A DNA stretch of 44,821 bases from CAZJYC01 sp964550165 (lineage in GTDB: Bacteria > Acidobacteriota > Aminicenantia > Aminicenantales > Aminicenantaceae), in assembly GCA_964550165.1 (NCBI GenBank), contig CAZJYC010000016.1, positions 1 through 44,821 of the forward strand. Reading direction: 5' to 3'. Shown one piece after another: positions 34,679 to 42,510 of the stretch. The position numbers and the translations under genes were made by a program. Positions within the stretch are counted from its first letter, which is position 1. Every line of letters begins with the position of its first letter. Below the pieces are notes generated by a model that was not told where the DNA came from, did not search any database, and saw only the letters and a list, made by a program, of their open reading frames with translations.

Positions 34679-34730
34679 TGTCTTATCATAAGATTAATCA
34701 GAAATTCTCGGAAAGAAGGAGGAAAGAAAA

Positions 34731-35558
34731 ATGAAAAAAAGATTCTTCATTGTCTTGACTTCTGTGATTGTCCTGGGATTCTTTCTTCAGTCCTTAGCCC
34801 AGTTCACGCCAGAAGAAATTGCGGAACGAGAGAAATGGGAAGCATATCTCGAGACAGCAGAGATTGCGGGGCAGGAGCAGATGGGAGGTCGTGAAGCCGT
34901 GACCAATCCCTGGAGGCTCACACTGGAAAAAGATGGAGTCACAAGAAACGCCATCTGGAAAAATCCCGAGGGCCGGATGAAGGGCTTTATAGAGGGCTGG
35001 AAATGGGAAATTGCCGCTTACCGCATGGACAAGCTGTTAGGCTTGAACATGATTCCACCCACGGTGGAAAAAAGGTTTAGAGGAAACCGCGGCTCCTGCC
35101 AGTTATGGGTTGAATCCGAGAGGAGCCTCAAACAAAAGGAAGAGGAGAAAATCAAGGTCCCCAACATTAAAGTTTTCTACTGGAACAGGGCCACTTATTT
35201 GCAGCGGGCTTTCGACAACCTGATTGCCAACGAGGACCGTCATCAGAACCAGATTCTCATCACCAGCGATTGGCGGATGATTCTCATCGACCACTCCCGC
35301 ACGTTCCGCACTTCCAAGAAATTCACCGATGAACTTATTTATACCGCGAAACACAAAGAAGGGCCAAAGCTGATGAGGGAACTTCCCCGGGCATTTGTGG
35401 AGAAAATCAAGGCTCTGGATTTTGACATGATCCGGAATGCGGTCGGCGAATACTTAACGGATGAAGAAATCAACGCCCTTCTGGCCCGAAAAGAGCTTAT
35501 ACTCAAGGAAATCGACAGGCTCATTAAGGAGCATGGCGAAGACCAAGTCCTATACTGA
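34731..35558 (+). CDS. Exported FAM20C/HipA-like atypical kinase (paralog C)
   Basis: 275 aa; full-consensus AAGGAGG ribosome site; signal peptide MKKRFFIVLTSVIVLGFFLQSLAQ. It is close to paralog B throughout: FTPEEIAEREKWEAYLETAEI, AIWKNPEG (Lys77), WEIAAYRMDKLLGLNMIPPTVE (Glu93), NLIANEDRHQNQIL (Asp169, with the DRH signature), ILIDHSRTF (Asp187). The Asn that B has five residues after the Asp is Gln here, with Asn one place earlier. FAM20C's DRHHYE likewise lacks that Asn. The C-terminal helices (LPRAFVEKIKALDFDMIRNAVGEYLTDEEI) are shared with B. It overlaps the convergent RsbW-like gene by 9 bases. Activity is inferred, not shown. Confidence 0.8.
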   Translation: MKKRFFIVLTSVIVLGFFLQSLAQFTPEEIAEREKWEAYLETAEIAGQEQMGGREAVTNPWRLTLEKDGVTRNAIWKNPEGRMKGFIEGWKWEIAAYRMDKLLGLNMIPPTVEKRFRGNRGSCQLWVESERSLKQKEEEKIKVPNIKVFYWNRATYLQRAFDNLIANEDRHQNQILITSDWRMILIDHSRTFRTSKKFTDELIYTAKHKEGPKLMRELPRAFVEKIKALDFDMIRNAVGEYLTDEEINALLARKELILKEIDRLIKEHGEDQVLY

Positions 35559-36020
35559 GAAACTTGAGGATTTGTCCTCTTTAATGGTTTTGTAAATAGT
35601 CAAGACATTCTGGTCATTCTCTCTTCTGTAATCGAATCCATCCATAAAACTGCGCGAGAGGAAAACTCCAAAGCCCCCTTTTTTTTCGCTCCGGATGATT
35701 TTTTTTATATCAGGTTTCTTTAACGTTCTGGGATCAAAGGGAATGCCATTATCCCTTATTTCAAAAAAGACTTTTCCATCATCCCGCCAGGTCTTGAGCA
35801 AGATATCACCTTTGCTTTGGGGATAAGCATAGCGGATAATGTTGATGCAGACTTCCAAAAGCGACAGTTCAATTTTAAAATGATCTTTATCGGAAATGTT
35901 CAATCCTTCGAGATATTTCTTCAAAAATGCTCTTATCTTATCCAGTTCGGCAAAATCACTGTCTATTTTCAATGTCTTCATCCTTGATTTATTCTTGATG
36001 TCACACGCTTCCTGGAACAT
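35550..36020 (-). CDS. rsbW-like: RsbW/SpoIIAB-like serine kinase (HATPase_c_2 anti-sigma regulator)
   Basis: 156 aa from ATG 36020, or 143 aa from ATG 35981; neither has a strong ribosome site, and the family's length favours the latter. GHKL ATPase motifs are N-box EVCINIIRYAYPQ, G1 DNGIPFDP and G2 GGFGVFLSRSFMD. These are typical of RsbW/SpoIIAB-type kinases, which phosphorylate STAS antagonists and bind sigma factors. It is the natural missing partner of the STAS protein and PP2C phosphatase encoded 6 kb away. No sigma factor gene is seen in the window. It overlaps the end of paralog C on the opposite strand. Confidence 0.88.
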   Translation of the reverse strand: MFQEACDIKNKSRMKTLKIDSDFAELDKIRAFLKKYLEGLNISDKDHFKIELSLLEVCINIIRYAYPQSKGDILLKTWRDDGKVFFEIRDNGIPFDPRTLKKPDIKKIIRSEKKGGFGVFLSRSFMDGFDYRRENDQNVLTIYKTIKEDKSSSFSV

Positions 36021-36132
36021 CTGTCTACTTCTACGGCTGTCCGATAAAAAATTCTCTACTTCCTCGCTTTTACGTTCCTGCCTAATTTATAACAAAAGAA
36101 AAATCGATGTCAATCACAATCGAATATTCCAT

Positions 36133-39100
36133 TCATCTCAAAAGATTTCTTTCGGAAGCAAACAGCAGCGCCCATCTGTAAGACGGGTCTATTTTCGTCG
36201 CTTCTCTCAAATAATTCTCTGATTGGCTCTTCTCTCCGAGGCCATAGCAGGCCATTGAAGCCAGAAGATAATAATAGGCATTTCCTCCCGCGCTACCCTC
36301 AATTTGACGTTCGCTCGTCGATTTAATTCTCAGAAGGAGCTCTTTCGATTCTTTATCCTGGCCGAGCTTCCTCAAGGCTAGAGCTCTGTAGAAGGATTGA
36401 TCGGAGAGAATTCCTGCCTGAATTTTCTCAACATTTCTATAATACTCCTCAGCAGCTTTTCTGTTTCCGATTTTCTCCGAACATAAGCTTATGAAGTAAT
36501 ATTCTCTGGCAAAGCTTGGATTGGCGGGTTTGCCTGTGCCGAGATTCTCAGGGTAGTCCATGGCTGCAAAAAGCTCTCTTTTTGCTCTGTCATATTTTCC
36601 TTTCATCATATTGGAATAAGCATTTAACAGGCGGGCAAGCACATAAACTTCTCTGGCTCCTGTCCATCCCTCCCAAGGAAGGAATGTGTTTTTTTTCAGA
36701 ATTTCCAAAGCTTTTTTGTGCTGTCCGGTGTCCACATAATACTGAGCCCTTTTCAGCACATAACTGAAGTTCTTTTTGACCTTCTGGGGGGCTGCTCTGT
36801 AAAGTTTTTCTCTTTGATTGTGTTTCTTATGGATGGCATAGATTTCGTCAAGAGTCACATAGAGGCGATAATCCTCTCGAGAATAGGACACTGCCTTTTC
36901 GTACATCTTTTCAGCTTTTTCATAATCTTTATCTTTTTTCCAGTGGATCTCACCAAGATTTCTGTAGAGCACAACGAATTCCGGCGAAAATTCTGCTGCC
37001 TTTTTGAAGCATTCAAACCCTTCTTCCCAGCGGAGCTTGGCTGTCAGAAGGTTTCCGAGATAATAATAAGCCTTCCAATCTGAGGGATTGTATTCAAGAG
37101 CAAGCCTCAGAATCTTCTCTGTTTCAACTCTAAAGGGAAAGACATAATCAGGGCTGCAATCCGCGGCTTTCCTGAAATATGTCCTGGCTTCTTCTTTATG
37201 TCCCAGTCTGCTGCTCAGGTATCCGAGATAATAATAGAGGAGAGGATATTCTCTGGGATTTTGATTCTCAAAATAAACCTCCAGAGTTTTTAGCGCATCT
37301 TCGACGAGGTTCATTTCCGAATAGTCGGCAGCCGCTTCCAGATAAAACTCAGGATCAGACCTCAAGATCTCAAGCTCGCTTTTGCCGAGCTGTATTCTTT
37401 TTTCTATCAGGGCGAGGGGATCAATCGGATTTTCTTTTAAGTCTTTTTCAATGATTTTTTCCGCCTCCTTCGCATTTCCCAGGTGTCTCTCCACGGCTGC
37501 AAGCATAGCCAGGGCCTTTCCATCATCGGGATTGACTCTGAGAGTTTCCCTCAACAAAGCTCCCGCCTGTCGAAAATCCTTTTCCTCCAAAGCCAAAGCG
37601 GCAAGGACATAGGATGCAACGTGCCTGTAAGCAGCTCTTCTCGAAAGCAGATAAAGGTCTTCTTTGACGCGCTCCGAAATCCCGGTATCTATCCGGCAAA
37701 GAGCTCTGTAATAGCGTGCTGTAGGATCATCTTCATCGCGCTTAAGAACCCTGTCGAAAAGCGCTAGAGCTTCACTGGTTTTGCCTGTCTTGTAATACAG
37801 AATTCCGAGCCATTTCAAGGCAGAGGTGAACTCCGGGTCTATTTCAAGCGCTTTCTTGAAATAGGTCATAGCTCCTTCAGCATCCCAAAGCTTCATGGCA
37901 TAATAGCCCTTGAGAAAGATTGCCTCCGCTGAACCCGATTCATCCTCTGGAAAATCTGGCTGAAGCTCGGGAGGCGGAACCTGCACTTTTTCTGTTGAAT
38001 GATCGATGACCCTCTCCCCTTTTTGGTCGACGAATTCCAGCCGATAAACGCCACAGCCTTGTTTGAGTTCAATTTCTTTGGCGTAAAACCCGGCTGGAGT
38101 GATATCCAGCTTTTCTGAAAACACCTGTTTATCCTTACAGAAAAGCCTGACTTCAGCTCCTTTGAACATCCTTGTGGTGTTCAGGGCAATAAAGACTCCG
38201 TTATCCCTCTTTTCGAAGTTCAGGGCTGCATCCGGATTGGCCTTGACAAACCCTTGCATCCTTTTCACCGGATACCACCATTCGTCCCACTCCTCGAGAA
38301 GGTGGGGTTCAAAAATCCAGGTGTCTCCCTGGGTGAGGAGCCTGCCTGCCTGGATTTCAATATATTGTCCCTCTGTGTCGGTGAGCAGCTTTTCCCATAT
38401 AGCCCCGCTCGGAGCTGTGCCCCATGTCCAGAACTTCTTTCCCGGGCTTTCGTATCTTGAAGCATAGTGAACTGTGCCGTTATTCTTTTCATAGTTGTAA
38501 GCTCCGTTATAATCTCCGGGAGTTCCGCAGAAATAGTCATGGGGTGAAGCTGTATTTTTATACCAGGAGACATCTCTTCCGTTAGATATAGGCCAGGGCG
38601 TGGGATTTCTTCTCCCGCCGGCGAAAGTGTATTCAGCCGGCGGAAAAACAACTCTTGTATCCTCCCAGGCGTGGGTTGCCGCATTGGCCCAGAAATAGCC
38701 GTTGTTGTGGGTCAGGGTTCTGTTGAATAGGCGTATGGTCGTTTTAAAAAAAGACCTATCGGGAAAAAGAGTGATCCGCACTTCCCACCCCATCCTTCTC
38801 ACCCATTCCAAAGTTCCGACAACACAGGTGACACTTCCGTCCTCATGACGCAGAGTCTTATGATTGACCGCAGAAAAAGTGTTCACCGTATGGCCGAGAG
38901 TCGGGAAGTTCCACTCAATCCCTCCCGAAAGCCAGGCTCCTCTGAGTGCCACAAGCCCCGGCTTTATGACATGATTGTAGTAGATGAAATCAAAGTCGTT
39001 GTTTGTCTTATCAAGCGCGGCCAGAATTCTTCCCCCGATATCGGGCAGAATCATGAGCTTGATGTAATCATTTTCGATGACAACAACTCTGTATTTCTTC

Positions 39101-39294
39101 ATCACCTTTTCCCGGGTTATGTCCGTCTGCATCGGATAAGGATAAATCCTTGAATTCCAAAAAGGAGGGCTTGGGTCTTCGGGTCCTGTGAGGTAGGTGG
39201 GGATGACCATTTCGATTTCTTGCACGGTAACCTGGGCATAAACGGAAAGGAACATGAGGAGAGTGGCCACAACAGAGAAGATGACTTTTTTCAT
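36133..39294 (-). CDS. Exported DUF5107 plus TPR protein
   Basis: 1053 aa with AGGAG ribosome site and signal peptide MKKVIFSVVATLLMFLSVYAQ. Residues about 22-450 match the DUF5107 family (PF17128): ENDYIKLMILPDIGGRILAALDK, IEWNFPTLGH, NGYFWANAATHAWEDTRVVFPP and WTWGTAPSGAIWEKLLTDTEGQYIEIQAGR. The ILPDIGGRI motif and beta-rich layout recall galactose-mutarotase-like folds, and relatives occur in glycan-degradation settings. From about 460 to the end are some 15 TPR-like units (GYYAMKLWDAEGAMTYFKKALEIDPEF and similar). It is probably a periplasmic carbohydrate-binding or modifying protein with a protein-interaction tail. It stands as its own transcription unit between the RsbW-like gene and the porin-like gene. 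Confidence 0.85.
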   Translation of the reverse strand: MKKVIFSVVATLLMFLSVYAQVTVQEIEMVIPTYLTGPEDPSPPFWNSRIYPYPMQTDITREKVMKKYRVVVIENDYIKLMILPDIGGRILAALDKTNNDFDFIYYNHVIKPGLVALRGAWLSGGIEWNFPTLGHTVNTFSAVNHKTLRHEDGSVTCVVGTLEWVRRMGWEVRITLFPDRSFFKTTIRLFNRTLTHNNGYFWANAATHAWEDTRVVFPPAEYTFAGGRRNPTPWPISNGRDVSWYKNTASPHDYFCGTPGDYNGAYNYEKNNGTVHYASRYESPGKKFWTWGTAPSGAIWEKLLTDTEGQYIEIQAGRLLTQGDTWIFEPHLLEEWDEWWYPVKRMQGFVKANPDAALNFEKRDNGVFIALNTTRMFKGAEVRLFCKDKQVFSEKLDITPAGFYAKEIELKQGCGVYRLEFVDQKGERVIDHSTEKVQVPPPELQPDFPEDESGSAEAIFLKGYYAMKLWDAEGAMTYFKKALEIDPEFTSALKWLGILYYKTGKTSEALALFDRVLKRDEDDPTARYYRALCRIDTGISERVKEDLYLLSRRAAYRHVASYVLAALALEEKDFRQAGALLRETLRVNPDDGKALAMLAAVERHLGNAKEAEKIIEKDLKENPIDPLALIEKRIQLGKSELEILRSDPEFYLEAAADYSEMNLVEDALKTLEVYFENQNPREYPLLYYYLGYLSSRLGHKEEARTYFRKAADCSPDYVFPFRVETEKILRLALEYNPSDWKAYYYLGNLLTAKLRWEEGFECFKKAAEFSPEFVVLYRNLGEIHWKKDKDYEKAEKMYEKAVSYSREDYRLYVTLDEIYAIHKKHNQREKLYRAAPQKVKKNFSYVLKRAQYYVDTGQHKKALEILKKNTFLPWEGWTGAREVYVLARLLNAYSNMMKGKYDRAKRELFAAMDYPENLGTGKPANPSFAREYYFISLCSEKIGNRKAAEEYYRNVEKIQAGILSDQSFYRALALRKLGQDKESKELLLRIKSTSERQIEGSAGGNAYYYLLASMACYGLGEKSQSENYLREATKIDPSYRWALLFASERNLLR

Positions 39295-39396
39295 TTTTAT
39301 CTCCTGTTCGCTGTTTTATAGGCTTCGAATGCTGAAACACATTCCGGATTTCCTGGCTTAGTATACATCATCAGAATGCCCAGAGAAAGCCAGGTT

Positions 39397-39425
39397 TTGA
39401 CATCGCAGGTATCCTGTGCTATAGC
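39397..39425 (+). promoter_or_regulatory. Sigma70-type promoter for the outer-membrane barrel gene
   Basis: TTGACA (39397-39402), a 17-base spacer and TATAGC (39420-39425). The transcript would start near 39432, ahead of both candidate start codons. Confidence 0.5.
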
Positions 39426-39456
39426 TCTTTTCTGAATAAAGAGGCATGTTTCGAAT

Positions 39457-40287
39457 TTGACCTTATATCAAATTCAAAAAATATTGAAGTCATATCTGGA
39501 GATGGAGAGAACACGGGGAAAATACTGGAGAAAAAAACTGACCTGCCTTGTCTTAGCACTTGGCCTCTTTTTTTTAAGCGACATGCCACTCGAAGCAGAG
39601 AAGATTGAAGTCGAGGCGACCTTAGGCCTTTACAAAGATTATGTCTGGCGAGGACTGGTTATCAACGACCAAGCAGTCCTTCAGCCTTCGCTGACCTTAA
39701 ATCTGCCTTTTAGCAAAACAGGCGCTCTTGCTCTTGATTTATGGGGGAACTTTGACCTGACAAGCTTTTTAGAGACAAAAGGCAAGTTCTCTGAAGTGGA
39801 TATCACCGCGTCCTACTTTCATTCATTAAAATCTTTTCAACTTGAGATTGGGTTTATTCATTATACATTCCCCCACACGGATTCTGATTCAACGACCGAA
39901 GTCTATTTTAGTGCAAGTTATATGCCTCGAGTGGTTCCACTCTCGTTAACCCTGGGCCTTTACTATGACTTTATGGAAATTGATGGGTTCTACGGCTCTG
40001 TCGGTGTCGAATCCAGTATAAATTTGACCCAAAAGCTAAGCCTCGCGACGAAACTATCCGCAGGATACGGCGACGCGGATTTTAACCTGGGATATTTCGG
40101 AGCATATTATTCAGGTTTTGTCGACGGTGTTGTTTCTCTGGCTCTGGACTACGAATTCTCCAGCTCCTTTTCTCTCGCCGCCGGATTGCAGTTCATGCAT
40201 CTCATAGGAAGCGCGTTGAGGGCTTCGGTGCCAAACCAGCAAAGAGATAAACTCACTGCAAGCCTGAGCGCAGGTTATAGTTTCTGA
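39457..40287 (+). CDS. Outer-membrane beta-barrel, TorF-like putative porin
   Basis: 276 aa from TTG 39457, or 261 aa from ATG 39502; the second gives a clean signal peptide (KKLTCLVLALGLFFLSDMPLEA) and is likely. The mature part opens EVEATLGLYKDYVWRGLVIND, the same as the S-x-Y-V-[WF]-R-G opening of TorF-family (TIGR02001) putative porins. Alternating hydrophobic strands follow, ending in ASLSAGYSF, with the terminal Phe expected for BAM-assembled barrels. It supports a diderm envelope. It is likely a small-solute channel of unknown specificity. It has its own promoter. Between it and the next gene (40288-40532) only a weak 98-codon frame is seen, not called. Confidence 0.83.
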   Translation: MTLYQIQKILKSYLEMERTRGKYWRKKLTCLVLALGLFFLSDMPLEAEKIEVEATLGLYKDYVWRGLVINDQAVLQPSLTLNLPFSKTGALALDLWGNFDLTSFLETKGKFSEVDITASYFHSLKSFQLEIGFIHYTFPHTDSDSTTEVYFSASYMPRVVPLSLTLGLYYDFMEIDGFYGSVGVESSINLTQKLSLATKLSAGYGDADFNLGYFGAYYSGFVDGVVSLALDYEFSSSFSLAAGLQFMHLIGSALRASVPNQQRDKLTASLSAGYSF

Positions 40288-40532
40288 GGGCTCAGCTTTG
40301 AATTTAACGATTAAAGGAATCAATAATCCTTGGAATTCTATAAAATGCAGGCTCCATCCTTTTCTGATGACGATAGCAAAATTAAGAGATATGCATCTCT
40401 TAACGATTTTGTTGGTAACTAAAATTCTAATTTTATCAGGAGGAAGAACATTCCTGGCTTCCTTCGATTCAATAAATACCACAAAGATCGAAGAGAGCTG
40501 GTTAATGATTAAGATAAATCAGGCTGGGTGGA

Positions 40533-42482
40533 TCAAGGCTCTGACGAGCCCGGGGGCCCAAATAACTGAAGCCTGCTGTTATCCCTATCGATAACGTACA
40601 CATAGCCTCTGCTGTCCACAGCGACACCGGCTGGATACATCATCTGACCATCCCCTGCCCCTGCACTTCCCCATTGGGCCATGAACTTGCCCTTCTCGTC
40701 GAATTTCAGCATTCGGTTGTTGCCAGAATCGGCGATGTAGATATAGCCGATTTGGTCGATGAAAATCCCCCCCGGCCTGTTAAACTCTCCCTCGCCTGTG
40801 CCGACTTTTCCCCAGGAAGAGAAAAATTCTCCCTCTGGCGAAAATTTCTGAACCCGAGCTCGGTCGACGACAAAAACCTTATCCCCAGGACTGATCGCGA
40901 CTGCGACAGGATAAACAAAATTTCCGTCCGAAGTGCCTTGTATTCCCCATGTTTTCAGAAAAATGCCAGCTCCAGAATATTTGACGATGCGGTTGTTCGC
41001 TGAATCGGCAACGTAAATATCGCCTTTGCTGTCCACGGCAATTCCCGAAGGATTATTAAAATTGATCTTCCCACTGCCCATGCTTCCCCATTTTTTGATG
41101 AATTTGCCGTTTTTATCGAATTTCATGACACAGTTCAGCTTGACATCCGTGATGAAGGCATTGCCCTGATTATCGACCGCTATCGCCGAAGGCTTCTTTA
41201 AGCTCCTGAATTCTGTCCCCTGGCTTCCCCAGCTGATAATAACTTGACCTTCCGGGCTCATTTTTTTTGCCTTGATCGCGGCTGAATCGACGATGTAAAT
41301 GTTGTTTTCTTTATCCACCGTTATGCCTAGGGGCTCGCTAAAAAATTTCGATTGAGGACTGCCCCATTTATAGATGAACTGGTACTTGATCACGGTTAAG
41401 GCTGCTTCAACAACCAGAGGTTCCTTTCCAATTCTGACCTCTATCTCTCGCTGCCACTCGCCATAGTTCTCTTTTTTTAAGCTTAGGAGATGACGGCCAA
41501 AAGGCACTGCCGGCAAAACACAGTTTGTCGCCTGTCCTGTATCCACGCCATCCAGATAGACTTTAGCTCCTCCTGGATCAGATTTGATTTCCACGTCCTT
41601 GCCTGCCATTTCCAAAACATACTCTTTTTTGAATGGACTCTGGGTGATAAAAATCTCTTCTCTAATCGGCTTGTAACCTTCTTTTTCAATCTCGATGACA
41701 AGTTTGGGTGTTGGCGTCCTGTAGATTTCAGGAGAAAGGCCTATCTCCTTTCCGTTAATTTTGACTTTTGCTTCCTTGGGCTCGGTGACAATTTCAAGCG
41801 TATATTCTGTAACCAAGCCCAGATATTCATTCTCAGCCTGCTGAATCAAGGCCATAATTTTGGAGTCAAGGATATTCCGGGTTATCTCCTTGGCATAGGC
41901 ATGGTTAACCTCAAACATATTCTTGAATTCTTTCAAGGCCGAAAGCTCATCGCCTAAAGCCTCGTAGCCGAGGCCAATCCATAGAAAGATTTCTGTCGTC
42001 AGCTCTTTCTGTCTCTTCTGGTCTGTCAGGGCGATGGCCTTGGCCAGAAGGGGTCCTAGGGAATTTATTGCCCTTTCCACATTCTGTTTTTGTCTTACCA
42101 GCCTTTTGTTCTCTTCCATTTGCAGTTGGATCTCTGCGGCAATTTCTGCCTGGGATTTCCCCCCCCTGAGCTGGCCTCCGGTCTCTCTCGCTAATTCCTC
42201 TTCACTGACTTCTTCAACGAGCATCTCATGGATGTAGCCGCTAATGCCTTTTTCTTCCCATTTAACCCTGTACCACTCTCCCTGTTTTCTCTCTGCGTCT
42301 AAAATTGTATTCAGCGGACATCTTGTCAAAATCTTTCCTCCAATTTCCCGTGTAGCCTGAATGCTGGCATTATCGACTATGACTTTTAGCTTTATAGGGG
42401 CTGCTTCGAGCGCCATAACAAGTAAAAAGAGAAGAAAGATAAGGAATGGCTGTTTCTTTCGGCAGTGCTTCTTTAATTCCAT
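40533..42482 (-). CDS. Exported SH3b-PEGA-NHL repeat protein
   Basis: 649 aa with strong ribosome site GAGGAGGG and signal peptide (QPFLIFLLFLLVMALEA). Domains: bacterial SH3 (about 32-90); a helical region (95-220) rich in Glu and Lys; two PEGA domains (227-292, with IVTEPKEAKVKINGKEIG; 296-362, with IKSDPGGAKVYLDGVDTG). A six-bladed NHL propeller (370-649) has repeats of the form G-I-x-V-D-x-x-G-x-[IV]-Y-[VI]-x-D-S-x-N-x-R. PEGA and SH3b modules bind envelope components, and NHL propellers bind proteins or ligands. It lies 28 bases after kinase 3 on the same strand and is likely cotranscribed, perhaps as that kinase's sensor or its effector. Confidence 0.9.
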   Translation of the reverse strand: MELKKHCRKKQPFLIFLLFLLVMALEAAPIKLKVIVDNASIQATREIGGKILTRCPLNTILDAERKQGEWYRVKWEEKGISGYIHEMLVEEVSEEELARETGGQLRGGKSQAEIAAEIQLQMEENKRLVRQKQNVERAINSLGPLLAKAIALTDQKRQKELTTEIFLWIGLGYEALGDELSALKEFKNMFEVNHAYAKEITRNILDSKIMALIQQAENEYLGLVTEYTLEIVTEPKEAKVKINGKEIGLSPEIYRTPTPKLVIEIEKEGYKPIREEIFITQSPFKKEYVLEMAGKDVEIKSDPGGAKVYLDGVDTGQATNCVLPAVPFGRHLLSLKKENYGEWQREIEVRIGKEPLVVEAALTVIKYQFIYKWGSPQSKFFSEPLGITVDKENNIYIVDSAAIKAKKMSPEGQVIISWGSQGTEFRSLKKPSAIAVDNQGNAFITDVKLNCVMKFDKNGKFIKKWGSMGSGKINFNNPSGIAVDSKGDIYVADSANNRIVKYSGAGIFLKTWGIQGTSDGNFVYPVAVAISPGDKVFVVDRARVQKFSPEGEFFSSWGKVGTGEGEFNRPGGIFIDQIGYIYIADSGNNRMLKFDEKGKFMAQWGSAGAGDGQMMYPAGVAVDSRGYVYVIDRDNSRLQLFGPPGSSEP

Positions 42483-42510
42483 TCTTTCCCTCCTCTTTTT
42501 ATCTATTCAT

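Noticed and set aside
40298..40594. 98-codon plus-strand frame after the porin-like gene
   Set aside because: It has no recognisable domain or ribosome site and overlaps the 3' end of the NHL gene.
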